Positions 1 to 11,678 of a stretch of DNA of 64,000 nucleotides are shown piece by piece; the first letter of the stretch is position 1, and every line of letters starts with the position of its first letter. The stretch spans positions 27,383,521 through 27,447,520 of the forward strand of contig CATQJL010000001.1 in the NCBI GenBank assembly GCA_958299035.1, written 5' to 3'. The notes below the pieces were generated by a model. The model ran no database searches and had not been told where the DNA came from. It saw only the letters and a program-made list of their open reading frames with translations. Origin of the DNA: Cylicocyclus nassatus (Eukaryota > Nematoda > Chromadorea > Rhabditida > Strongylidae). A program made the translations under genes and the position numbers.

Positions 1-253
1 CCAAGTTTCAGCCAAATTAGTCAAACTTTGAATTTTTCCCCTTCATACCATGCACCTACTATAACCCTCACTGCAGCTTCAGAAATTGGTAGGACAGCAG
101 CTGCGCTTGTAGCTTACGTAATATTCAACACAGTGGCAAATTTTGAGTGCGTCATGTTGAGTGAGAGGGAAGTTATGAGAAAAGTTGCAAAACTTAGTTT
201 CCAACCTAATACATTCAAAGCGAAATTGCTTTCAAGAATTTTAGTCTTACAAG

Positions 254-660
254 GGAAGGATACTTGATGTGTAAGTGCCGTTTCCATATGAAATGTATAC
301 TATTTGAGCATGAAACGCTATTTTCAACTTGCTTTTGGTTGTTTTCAACTTTTCAACCTTCAAAGCTCTTCTGGGAGGGAATTTTAGGTGATTTTTTTTT
401 TTGAAGGAAAAATTTGGCGTGCGCTATAAAATTATTCAAAACTACAGTCTATAAGCTGAAATGAAGCCATGATTACTGCGTTTACTACCTTCAATATAAT
501 AAACTTTGCAAGCCATGACCCCTTCCAAGCACCGAAAAGACCTTAACACCCGTTTTTACCTCTCCAAACCCTTGAATTCGTTGCCCCAAAAAGTACCATA
601 AGTTTCTTCCCTAAGAGCTTTGCAGATATTGAAAGCAGACTGGAATCAGCATTTTCGTCG
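254..660. repeat. Diverged copy of the 43.4 kb palindromic repeat
   Basis: This stretch begins GATACTTGATG and shares order and wording with 43445-43919: CTTCTGGGAG, then an AAAATTATTCAAAACTACAG-like block, then an AGACCTTAACACC-like block, then AGAGCTTTGCAGATA. It is a more decayed member of that family with only partial inverted arms. A 79-codon open frame overlaps its left edge (28-267), but it has no recognisable domain and no clear splice sites, so I do not call it a gene. Confidence 0.5.
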
Positions 661-2448
661 ATGAAGTAATAGCTAGTAGTGTCCCTTTCATAAAATGTTA
701 CAGTTTATTAACAAGTTAATTTACAGCAGTTGCCTTGAGCATTTTAGGTTTTTGGTCCTCATAATGATTTTTTTTCAACGATGTCACAACATAGAAGGAA
801 AATTTTTTATGTAACGCCCAACTCCACCATTCCTCAATGATGACCTTGGAAGAAACCTTCCTCCTCGAAAGTTGAACTCTAAAGCCTCGGGAATTGCCGC
901 GATTTCCATTCATTTTCATTTAACATTCAAAAATTTCGAGCTGGAAAAGTATCACAACCGAAATGCAAGCTGATCGGCATGCAATGAGCTCGTTACAGTT
1001 GTCTTCTAGCGATTGAATCGCGACGATCAAATCGCTGAACTCTGTCCGAGGCCTAACACAGTCTTGAAAGTTTTGTCACAAGACACTACAAGGGCTGGTT
1101 CTGTACGCATCATAAGTTTACTCAGTAGTTGCATTTTTGTCTTTTCAGAGCAGTAATAATTCTCTTAGCTTTTTCAACAGCATATATTGTGATACAATAA
1201 ATTCACGCTTTTTTGTCCTTCAAGCATTCAAATTTAATACTTAACTGCTCAATTTATGTCAAATTCCTACATTTTGAAGAACGATTGAAAATGTGCACCA
1301 GAAACGAAACACTATGACGCAAACTGAATAAATTGTTGCCTATCACAGATGTCCCAAATTGGAGCACTTTGCACCGAATGAGGTCAGCATAAGTGTTTGA
1401 AGCAAGTAATATCTATAATGATAGGATGTCAGAATGAAACCAGGAAATTTTGAGTGAAATGTAAGCTTTGGAGTAAAAAAAATGACTTTGCTGCAAAGTG
1501 ATTTCCTCCTCCTGTTAGAGCTGGCCTTTTGGAAAAAAAGTCGAAAAGACAGAGGTGAGTGAGCGCAGAATTTCGAAATGATAAGCTTGATTTCAACGAC
1601 ATAAATTCAAGCGTAATTAAAAGAGCTGGGCCACCCTAGGGTATGAGTAATACCATTAGTTCTTCATTCCTCAAGTCACGTGTGTACGTGAATCTATCAG
1701 TTTTATCTGGCGGAATGCCAGTGCCATTCCGCCCCGGGCATCCAATCAGCTGATGTGTCAAGCCGTATAAGCAGAGGTGCGATGGGTGGAGCCGGGCTCC
1801 CAAAAGTGAAGGTGGTTTCAGCTACCACTGGCAGAGTGAAAGTGGTAGTGCCGGCCACTCACCTCCCAAAATCTTCGACCCCGGAGGGGGGGGGGGGGAT
1901 TTGAAGGTCGATGTCGACGGGGGGGGCGCACAGCTCGACGTCATTTCCGCAAAAGGAAAAATTTTCTTTACTGATAAATAAGAAGGAATAAATAACAAAT
2001 TCAAAAATTAATAAAAAGATTGTTTCTCACTTAATTTACTTTTAGGAACTCGTCCGTCGCCACCGCGAGCACCCGGAAGCCATCCTGGCATGGACGCATC
2101 TAAGCACTTTCCACAAATTCGGAGAACAAAGCCTCTTCATGAATTTCAAAAACTCAATGGTTCTCTCTAGGGCCAACAACTGTGATCCAACGGCCCTCTT
2201 TGGGGTCACAGATACGATGAGTACAGCGGCATAGATATCATCATAACTTATAATAAGCCGCTAATTTGTCGGTCTGTAAATCTGTCTGTTACGAAATTAC
2301 TGTGAGGAATGATTTACAGTACTAAACATCATATGAGGTTCACATAGCGAGTATGGTTCATTTTTAACTACGGCTCTCACGTTGCAGTCAATCGAACAAT
2401 GATTTGAAAGACAAGCTCTAAGAGAGTGAGTTTACCACGGTTCATGAT
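661..2448. other. Intergenic DNA with short repeat fragments
   Basis: No supported gene. Around 870-1070 there is a diverged half of the palindromic element at 10590-10850 (shared GATCGGCATGCAATGA-like core and CGACGATCAAATCGC). At 1770-1960 there is a G/C-rich low-complexity stretch with poly-G runs (near 1887-1898 and 1920) and GTGAAGGTGG-like units also seen near 13500, 26050-26240 and 31020. Confidence 0.5.
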
Positions 2449-3182
2449 GGCCAGTGCGAACCTCTGCGAAGCAGGGGTGAAGCACTGGTGACTTATAATA
2501 GCGGACTAAGGGTTGTTTACGTCTTTTTGTACGTGTGTGTGTCTGTCCTTTACGAAATTCGTAGAGCGTGTTCCAGCAAACGTTCTAAGCCCAAATTTTG
2601 CATAGCGCATGCTACCTTCATGGAAGCCCAATATGCAAAAGCACGAGTAGATTCGTCGAGTGGATCCCTCAGAAATTGCGCGCCAAACGGGTCCACCTGG
2701 CTTCTGTACCGCAAGATTCGGTCCGTATCACCACTTTTTGCAGAGTCGTGGATGAGTTTGGTGAGCAAATGTGCAAGCGATGGAGTTTCGCCAGAAAAGT
2801 GATTGAAAGTTTACTACATAACGAAAACGGCGCGAAAACGAATTGGTTGTGTAAATGGTCAATTTGCCAAGGTTCTAGCTAAACGTTTGAAAAGATTTTC
2901 GCACAGAGATGTAGCTCACGGTTATCATTACCTTCACGGCGACTACCAAGTAATGACAAATCCGAAAAACTATTCAAATTCGCGTTTGTTTTCCTGCGAA
3001 AAGTTTCATCCACGCGAACTCATCGATCTCACGTGAAAAGACTTTCTAAATGAGTGGTTGTTCCATTTTATTCGTGGTAGTCGGCATAGCGCGGTGAGTT
3101 CCAGTGCCATGATTTTACGAGAATGAGTAAGGCACATAGATAGTAGAGCCAGAACCTCTGCGAAGCAGAGGTGACGCACTGG
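2449..3182. mobile_element. Hairpin-ended dispersed repeat, copy 1
   Basis: Both ends carry almost the same short hairpin: CCTCTGC, a GAA loop and GCAG(A/G)GG, framed by CCAGTGCG and GCACTGG (2449-2487 and 3149-3182). The interior (from TGACTTATAATAGCGG) is repeated at 8896-9593. It contains short open frames on both strands that match between copies only as nucleotide repeats, so they are not taken as genes. The hairpin termini recall Helitron 3' ends, but I see no TC/CTRR ends or helicase, so the superfamily is left open. Confidence 0.6.
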
Positions 3183-3211
3183 TTTGAAATAAACGTGATA
3201 ATCAAATAGTA

Positions 3212-4048
3212 TTAGGGTGATTACTAAAAAATGGGGAAGAGAGAATAGAGAATAAATGTAGATTTCTCAAAAAAGAAAAATGATTGAACTTTCCAATTTT
3301 GACAGAATGTTAGAATAGATTATTCTCTTTCAGAATATACCTATATAAGGTCATTTACATACGTAATGATTTTTAAAGTGGCTGAAATGCAAAGTTAATC
3401 ACTTTGGCAAATTATAAACTTTGGGCAGTATCTGCGCAGTGAAACATGTGAGACCACCCAAAATACCACTGCTGGAGTGGGTGGTGGGAAGTCACTAAAC
3501 CCACGACAGCTTGATGGCCTCAACTTTCAAAGACAGGAGATATAGCCATTAGTAGCTTCGAGAACAAAGACACGCGTTATTCAATTCTTTGTAGGTGAAC
3601 GCATGTTTTCTAGGTACCATCTGATAGAGCTTTTTACGCTTTATCCATCCATATGCAGCTTACATCACATTTCATCTATCTTCGGAAAATACAGATTGAA
3701 AATTGATTTACTGGTTTTTGTAGCGCTAAAAAATCGCGATTTTTCAGGTATTTCTCTTTTTTTTACCCAGAAACAGAAAGTTATTCTGTATGTTTAATAT
3801 ATTGTTTGAAATAGCATGAAGAGCTCTTTCGAATAATATAGTAATTGCTCTATAACTTTACGGTATGGCAGCGCAAGAATGAGCGATGTTCAAAAAACCC
3901 TGTTTGAGTTCTTCAGGGCGCCACGCCTAGGGTTGTGGGAGAGGAGCGTTGAAGCTTTGCCAGAATAATAGGCGAAGACCGCTTACATGAGCGACGTTTA
4001 CGTATTTGACAAAAATCAAGCTGTCCCATTTTTTAGTGATCACCCTAA
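3212..4048. mobile_element. Mariner-type non-autonomous element (TTAGGGTGAT ends)
   Basis: The ends are inverted repeats: TTAGGGTGATTACTAAAAAA at 3212 and its near complement ending CACCCTAA at 4048. Both are flanked by TA (3210-3211 and 4049-4050), the usual Tc1/mariner target duplication. The TIRs are about 27 bp. The 837 bp interior encodes no transposase with a DDD/DDE signature; a 64-codon open frame at 3603-3797 is featureless. Most likely an internally deleted mariner derivative. Confidence 0.8.
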
Positions 4049-4884
4049 TATAATTGTAAGTAAAACTCAGCTAGATTTTACGTACTTTATTAAGTAAAAT
4101 TTCTTAAAACGTACTGCAAAAAAAGTAGATCGATCCAGGAAGTAATTGCCGAGAATCAGAATCGAATAATAAAATAACGAAAAATCATGCGAGGTTTCCA
4201 CTGTTATAAATCTGGTGGTTGAGGATGTCAGCAACTGCGACTTCACAGTTTTGAAGGGGGTGCGGGACCCAGAGAGGCCTGCCGCCATGTAATTAGCAGG
4301 GGACATAAGAGATTATGAATGTTCGCAATGCTAATTTGCACCCAATTTGCACCGAAGACATTTTGCTCACGACAGTTACGACATCATCCTACAGTGTACG
4401 AAACCGGGATTTCATTGAAATTTGAATTCAAAGTTTAGTAGTGAAATTATTCCAACTAGGGTAAAAATTTGTATTCAGGGGTAATCTGCCATGCTGGTTC
4501 CAAATATGATGATGGTGCTGCATGAAAACTCAAAATTTTTTCTTTTTGAATTCTAATCTTGTTTTCAAAAATTTTCTGGCAAAAAGCTTTAAACTGTCAT
4601 TTGAGGGTTTTCCATGATGCTGTTTTCGAATATGCTATGTCGCCTGAAACTTCGAAATCTTTTTCTTTTGAAATTTTGATTTTTTCATAAATTTCACTGC
4701 AGTCAACACATTGAGTGGCTATGGAACTGAACGCAACAACACTTTCTAACCTTAAATCCACTGCAATTCGCGGTACAATTGGGGTCGAGTTTTGGGAGCC
4801 TTCATGAAGTAAGGAATTATTGGATTGTAAAGAAAGTTCCGGAACACGTGCGAAAATTTTTTTCAGATTGCTGTAACTTCAAGC
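4049..4884. other. Intergenic AT-rich DNA, nothing recognised
   Basis: I see no supported gene or clear repeat here. One 79-codon minus-strand frame (4067-4306) lacks domains. Confidence 0.4.
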
Positions 4885-7800
4885 AAACTGAATCTTCTTT
4901 AAGGCTACAAGCTCCACTGCAAAGATAATTTTGTCTGCAACATATATTTGTCTTTCTGGATTTTCAGCACCTCACTGCGGACTACCAGCATGCGCAGAAG
5001 AGGAAAAGTTCGACGCAAAAAATGGCCTATTTGTGCAGGATTATCTCAGGCAGGATGAGAGCTGGAAAGCCCAGATGCTGTAGTTATATAGGGGTCTGCT
5101 GGGACTGTTATGGGGACCAATCACGTTTTTGAGAGACCACCTGCAAAAAATTTTTCCCAGAAAATTTGAAAAATCGACCATTTCTTGTCTCCAAAAGTGC
5201 ACCAATTTTTGTGTAAGTGAATTTGAAGTGTTCTAGTTCTGCACAGGGTGGACCAAATCTTTGGTTACTGCGAACGTTGTTGGGGTAATGCCTTACACAT
5301 CTTTTGGACTCATCATTCAAGCATGAAGATCCCCGCAGAAGCGACGCCAGCTGCGAAAAGAGTTGCAGTCAGATGCAAGTTCGACAACTTGTAATTCCTG
5401 AGAAGAAATTGCAAAACTCAAGTGCAGCTGCAAGTTAGAAGTTAGCAGGCTCCTCAATCAGATCACCCATGATTTGGACGAAATTCCTCGAACTGCACAA
5501 AAAATGGCCACAGAAAGGAAAATTGTGAAATTTTTATAATTGGAAAGATTTCCTTTTTTGATTTGTAGATCAAACATGTTCTGGCACCGATGAAAATCGG
5601 AAGCGATTTTGAAAAGTATAGGCTTCTCTCTACTGAACAGTATAAAAAACTTTGTGTCAAAGCCTGACTGAGCGTCAGAAAATACGCCAGAAAATGAAAT
5701 TTTTTAAAAATGCCCCGGAACTTTCTTTAGGTTGGGTTCATACCGGTTCCCATATTCCGGAACTGTTTCCGCACAATTCCCACACTGTGCTGGAGCTGTT
5801 CTGCAACTGCGCATGGGCTCCGGCAGCCGCACGCGTTTTAAACTGCGGGGTTTGGGGAATTTTGACCATTTTCAACAGTTTTCCTTCCGGATTTCTCTCA
5901 TTTTGGCCTTATTCTCTAGCCCGCTTCATTTTTTGATCAGCAGAACTTCGAACTCGAAACAGGGTTAACGAATAAGCGCTTTTCTGCTCTGCGTATGCGA
6001 CAAAACGTGTGTTCTTGTGCTCGTCCATTTTCTCTTCGCTTTATTTTTGCTCTTACTTTTTACCATTCCATTTGTTACAGGAAGCTTCTGCGTATGTAGT
6101 TTCCACGGCCACCTGTCATAAATTAAGGAGTGCGAGCATTTCTCAAATTGCATAAATTGAAACTCTCTTGTATTCTAATGACTTTCGTGACTTTCATTCA
6201 TGGGCATTCCCCTTTCCATCCGGATCGTTGCTTCTTCGTTCTTTCTTCTACCCCGCTTCTCCTTGTGATGAGAAAAGCTGTGAAATTGAAGGGTTAAAGA
6301 AGTAACCTTGTTTGTTCCATGTATTCGGGCAAACTGGTCTTCGTGCGCTCGTCCATTTTCTCTTCCATTTTTGTTTCACTACATGTGTTCTAGAGACCTG
6401 TCTATGTCCCTTTCAGTACAGATGCGAGACTACGTAGTGCCTTCCTAAAACACACCTGAAGTAGATCTGAACAAAAATAGCAAGGAGAGAATAGACGAGC
6501 GCCGAAGGCCCACCTTCACGGATACATGGAGCAGAACAGCGTTTAGTCCTCAACCCCGCTTCAAGTTCACAACTTTTATCATCACAGGAGAGGCGGGGTA
6601 GAAGAAAGAACGGGAAACACTGATATGGAAATGAAAAGGGGCTGAGAATGCCTAAAACCGAAACTCATCAGAGAACAAGAGAAGAGTTCTAATTTACGCA
6701 GTTTCAGAATTGCCCGCACTCCCTTATTCATGGCAGATGGCTTGCATACTACGCAACGGCTTCTTGTAACAAATGAAATGGGGGGCGGGCGTTAGGTACC
6801 CAGCCATTAGTGGCATACGCTAAGCCACGCCCCTTGGTTGCGTTAGCAGCGGGTACCTAACAAACGATACACCGAATTCCAGCTGCTAGAACAGCGCAGT
6901 TCATCAGATCGCTTGCGACCCACAGAAAAAGGCAGTTCAATGAAATTCAAAGAATTTCGCGAATAGAAGCACAAGTTGTACACCTCGTTCTAATGCTTCT
7001 TTCTTAGTCAATTTTAGAATCAGATGAATAAGATTTGAATTAAACTTGCACGTTGAAAGTTTAAAAAAGGCTAAATCATTTATGAGCACTTCATATAGTT
7101 CTATAAAATATTGAGTTAATCTGCTCGAAAAAATAAGTCAATCTGCTCGAAAAAATAATGACAGCGGAACAAAAATTTAAACTCTGCACCATTCCAGTAA
7201 ACCAAAATCATTGAAGCAAAGCGCATTATCGGAGATGTTCCTTGTTAGTAAGTTGCAAGGAATATTTCTTGCCTCAAACTGCTTCATATATATTTCTAAC
7301 AATGAAACGTGAAAGAATGAAGAAATTTCGAAGAAAAAACCTGCTTTCAAGCAGTCGAAACTTGAATAGGTCTGAGTAAAAATATAGCGAAGAGAAGATG
7401 GAGAGCACAAGAACACGTTTTGTTGCACATGCAGAGCAAAAAAGCGCTCATTCTTTAACCCCCCTTCGAGTTCGAAGTTCTGCTAATCAAAAAAAAGCGG
7501 TGCAGAGGAATAAGCCAAAATGAGAGAAATCTGGAAGAAAAAGCTTTGAAAACCCAACTCCCGCCGTTCAAAACGCATGCGGGGCGGCTGCAGCGCATGC
7601 AGCACAATTCCAGAACAGTTCCAGCATTATGCGGGAACTGTGCCGGAACAGTTCCGGAACATGGAAATCAGTATGAACCCAGCCTTACAACCTAATACAA
7701 GCGCCATGCACATACATCTCAATAGTCAACCCAAGAATTGACGGATGAGTCAATTTAGAGAAATTTTACCTGCAGACTTCTTCAATTCAAGCTACAGACT

Positions 7801-8597
7801 CCTTTTCCCATGCAGTATTATCGTCTAAGCTGATCTTTTACAGAATTGAACGAATACGCTATCAACAAACAACACGACATCAGAGCAACAGCGTCGAAGC
7901 CATTGTATGGTCATAAATCCTCAAAAAAATCCTTATTCCTTTGATAAACAATTGCGCCTGTAGTTCATAACTAGCCCCTTTTTTGTGTTGCCGGAAAAAA
8001 TGGGAAGCATAGCCTTTTGTGTGCCGGAAAAAACTGCTTAGGGCTAAGCTTCTAGTGCGCCTTTTGTAAGTGCTCGGACTTTAGAGTAGACTTTACTAGC
8101 TCAAATTTTAGAAATCAATTTTTTTTCGAAATCATGAGTGATCTGATTGAAAAGCTTTGCAACTGTTTTCGCAGCTGGCGTCGCTTCTGCGGGGATCGCC
8201 ACGCCTGGATGATGGGTCCAAAAGTTGTGCAAGGCACTACCCCATTAATATTGCCAGTAATTAAAGGTTTGGTCCACCGTGTGCAGAACTAGAAGACTTC
8301 AAAGCAACTTCCTCGAAAAATGGTGCATTTTTGGGCAGGTGGTCGCTCAGAGACTTAAATAGTTTTCATAATAGCCCCAGCGGACTTCCATATAACTGCA
8401 GCATCTGAGCTCTCCAGCTCTCATCAGGTCTGAGATAATCCTGCGCAAATGGTTCACTTTTTGCGTCGACCTTTTTCTCTTCTGCGCTGCTGGTGGTCCG
8501 CATGAGGTGCTGAAAAGCCAGCAAGACAGATATATGTTGCAAACAAAATTGTTTTGCAGTGAAGCATGTAGCTCTAAAGAAGATTCAGTCTGCTTGT
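4885..8597. mobile_element. 3.7 kb imperfect palindromic (foldback) element
   Basis: The left arm reads outward to inward: CAAACTGAATCTTCTTTAAG at 4885, CCCGCAGAAGCGACGCCAGC near 5332, TCCGGAACTGTTTCC near 5756, TTCTTTCTTCTACCCCGC near 6238. The same blocks appear inverted at 8597, near 8190, near 7650 and near 6595. The axis lies close to 6425. The right arm is longer because it holds an extra segment of roughly 6780-7380 that the left arm lacks. No transposase is seen; short open frames in the arms repeat on opposite strands and reflect the palindrome. Confidence 0.7.
6791..6861. repeat. 71 bp hairpin-ended mini-element inside the palindrome
   Basis: GTTAGGTACCC at 6791 is mirrored by GGGTACCTAAC ending at 6861. 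It lies in the part of the right arm that has no partner in the left arm, so it or a larger segment arrived after the palindrome formed. Confidence 0.5.
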
Positions 8598-8895
8598 ACG
8601 GTCGGTGAGTCAGTGTGTGTGCGGTGTGTGCGAACTGTGATCGATGCTGCCACGCGGGACTTACGCACAGCGAGTGCACCTCAAACTTGGGTAATTAAAC
8701 TTTTATTACTAAAAGCAACTAATGACTACAATGCGACTACGATAATAACAGACAAACAGTACAATGTTCATATATCAATCGGATGTGCTGTGAGCTGCTG
8801 TGAGGGTCCTGTGCGGGGGGCTGTGACTTTGCTGTGAGGGTCCTGTGAGGGGATGTTGACACAAATGCCAAACCTAAATGAAGCTTCAAAAATCA

Positions 8896-9593
8896 TGACT
8901 TATAATAACGGGCTAAGGGTTGTTTACGTCTTTTTGTGTGTCTGTGTGTCTGTCCGTTACGAAATTCGTAGAACATGTTCCAGCCAACCTCCTGAGCCCA
9001 AATTTTGCACGGCGCATGCTAGCAGCATGAAACCAATATACAAAAGCGCGAGCAAATCCGTCGAGTGGATCCGTTAAAAATTGCGCGCCAAACGGGTCCA
9101 CCTGGCTTCTGTACCGCAAAATTCGGTCCGTATCACCACTTTTTGCAGAGTCGTGGATGAGTTTGGTAAGCAAATGTGCAAGCGATGGAGTTTAGCCAGA
9201 AAAGTGGTCGAAAGTTTACTACATAACGAAAACGGCGCCAAAATGAATTGATTGTGTAAATGGTCAACTTGCCAAGGTTCAGGCCAAGCGTTTGAGAAGA
9301 TTTTCGCACAGAGATGTAGCTCACGGTTATCATTACCTTTATGGCGACTACCAAGCCATGACAAATCCAAAAACCTATTTAAATTTGCGTTTGTCTTGCT
9401 GCGAAAAGTTTCATCCACTCGAAGTCACCGATCTCACGTGAAAAGACTTTCTAAATGAGTGGTTGTTTACAATTTATTCGTGGTAGTCGGCATAGCGCGG
9501 TGAGTTCCAGTGCCACGATTTTACGAGAATGAGTAAGGCACATAGATAGTAGAGCCAGTGCGAACCTCTGCGAAGCAGAGGTGACGCACTGGT
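8896..9593. mobile_element. Hairpin-ended dispersed repeat, copy 2
   Basis: Matches 2488-3182 along its length (TGACTTATAATAACGGGC start, shared GGGTCCACCTGGCTTCTGTA near 9095) and ends in the same hairpin (9556-9593; CCTCTGC, GAA loop, GCAGAGG). The left hairpin present in copy 1 is missing here. Confidence 0.6.
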
Positions 9594-11359
9594 ACTAAAT
9601 AACTATGGAAAGAAAGTAAAGAGATAAAATGGTACAACGCGACTAGCCACTGCTTATATATACATTGTGAACATAAACAAACTAAGAACAAGTATGATAA
9701 ATGGGTTGATAAGCTATCAAATAACATTATGCTGTGGGAAATCTTCGGGCCTATTCCCACCTTGCGCGCCGTGCATTCCTCAGGGTCCAAAGAATGATAC
9801 GAACCGCAAGTTCGTATACTGCTTGGAGTTACAGCGATTTGGAAAAAAAATTTCGCACGTTTCCCGAAACTTTCTTCGAACCTAATACATGCCTTATTTT
9901 TTCGTTTTGGAAAAAGATTCTTGGACATCCAATCTTCTGTGCCCCCGCTTGCTGGCACCGACCTTCTCCTTCCAGCAGAAGTGCTAAATTGTCATTTAGA
10001 TAATCAAAGCTGCTTGCAGAAAAGTTTCCGGTTGTCAAAATCCTACTTTCCTTTTCACAAGAACTTTTATGAAGACTATATGATAAAGACGATTTGCTCT
10101 AATCAACGTCCAGCACAAAGACATCATAGTTAGCATTTCTTTTTCTGCTTGCTTACTTTGTCGGTTTCATGAATGGTCATGAATTGAGAGAAGGTATCGT
10201 TAGATGACGATCATGATCGTGAGAAGTATGATCAACATCACACATATCGTCGATTCGCGACCGCACCGACAGCTTAAACGTCGCCGACCACGCGCAGCGC
10301 TTCTGAAGTGTTTGAGAGCACGATTTGTACAGTGGCGGATTGTGCTGGGGCAAGCGTTTTCCCCGCGAAGCGTGCTCCGCAGTGATGTCTAATCCGTGTG
10401 GTCAACGAATAGACTACACATTCCGAGGGAGCACAAAAAAATAGTTTATATTGTTGGTTTAGTGTTTTTTTTTGTTCCAAGGTGCTCAAGTTGGCACATG
10501 GGCTGAATAAAAAACATACTCGAAGGCTTTCCTCGATGTACTGTTTTTGCTGTATTTGTAACAGCTTGAGATTCTCCAAATGGCATATCTAGGGCCTCGG
10601 GCAGAGTTCACGCGATTTGAAAGTTGCGATTGATCGCGACAAGACAACCGTAACAATATCACTGCATGACGATATCTTGCGTTTCGGTTGCGGTGATTTC
10701 CAACACATAATCGTGACTAACTATCAAAACCGAAACACAAGAAGATCGGCATGCGATGAACTCGTAACACTTGTCTTAGCGAATGAATTGCGACGATCAA
10801 ATCGCGTGAACTTGCCTGAAGAAACATGCCAATATTGCTGTCCGGTAAGTTTTAAGTTTTCAGTGATTTCAAATGTGTTTGAACCTTATGGTTGTAAAGA
10901 TATTTTCTTTTATTTTTTCTGACAGAACGACATCTAAAGCCTTTGGCCATGTCATTGTTCTAAAGAAAAAGTTTATTTGAGAAAGACCAATATTCTAACA
11001 AATGCACTGATTTAATTATGCAGATATTGAATGCGCTCAGCAAATGTCTCTCAATATTAAGACAACTGCAAGCACGGAGAAGTATTGTGAGCTAAGACTC
11101 ACAACGTTTTTTCTTCTATTATCTTTTCAAAGATAATGGTATAAGAAAACGTCGAGAATTAAAGCTTTTACGAATGAAGACCACAGGCAGAGATAGTGCA
11201 GTGTTAGGTGTTATGCACTGCTACAAATAGTTTTAAAACGCAATGCGCGTGAACACAATCAGCACTTTAAAACCATCACCATCGCCCAAATCGCACTTTG
11301 GTTAGGTGCTAACAACTCAACATTGAAACTGATTGTGCAACAGTATCCTACTATCCAAA
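9594..11359. other. Intergenic DNA with one palindromic repeat
   Basis: Nothing gene-like is supported, although short open frames occur on both strands. At about 10590-10850 lies a palindrome: GAGTTCACGCGATTTGAAAG followed by GTTGCGATTGATCGCGACAA is mirrored near 10750-10830 (CGACGATCAAATCGCGTGAA). Its outer border CTCGGGCAGAG matches CTCTGTCCGAG near 1040, so it is the better copy of the repeat near 870-1070. Confidence 0.5.
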
Positions 11360-11483
11360 GGGTTAGTCCAGAGTGCGCGGCGTACGGGCGTACGTGACGT
11401 AACAACGTACGCTTGGTTTCATCATAAGAGCGTACCGGCGCACGCAGCGTACGCCGCGTACGCCGTGCAGTCTGGCCTAACCC
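11360..11483. mobile_element. CGTACG-rich MITE, copy 1
   Basis: TIRs GGGTTAGTCCAGAGTGCGCG and the mirrored ...TGGCCTAACCC, with a 3 bp AAA on each side (11357-11359 and 11484-11486). The 124 bp body consists mainly of GGCGTACG / CGTACGCC units in opposite orientation around a short ATcATAAGAG-like centre. A 3 bp target duplication and GG start are compatible with PIF/Harbinger-type MITEs, but this is inference. Confidence 0.7.
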
Positions 11484-11678
11484 AAACCGAGTCTGAGAAA
11501 GGAGTTCGGGACGAACAACAGAGATAGTGCTAGAAGTTTAATTAAGTATATATGCCGTTGGAGGGGCAGGTTTAGCGGCAGCTTCCCTCATGTTGAATTT
11601 TGAAGAAGAGATCAAGAGACGAACAGCTCAAATGCTCGATTTGAAGAGGTTTATGCTGAGGCGTCAGAAGGTTATATA

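Noticed and set aside
8347..8679. 110-codon minus-strand open frame as a gene
   Set aside because: It lies in the right arm of the 4885-8597 palindrome; the mirrored sequence in the left arm does not keep the frame.
9521..9958. 145-codon minus-strand open frame as a gene
   Set aside because: Its C-terminal end runs into the repeat at 8896-9593, it has no recognised domain, and competing frames are open on both strands over the same stretch.
10617..10922. 101-codon plus-strand frame (start MKVAIDRDKTTVTISL) as a gene
   Set aside because: It begins inside the left arm of a palindrome and ends in AT-rich sequence beyond the right arm; the first half mirrors the second, which a real protein would not do.
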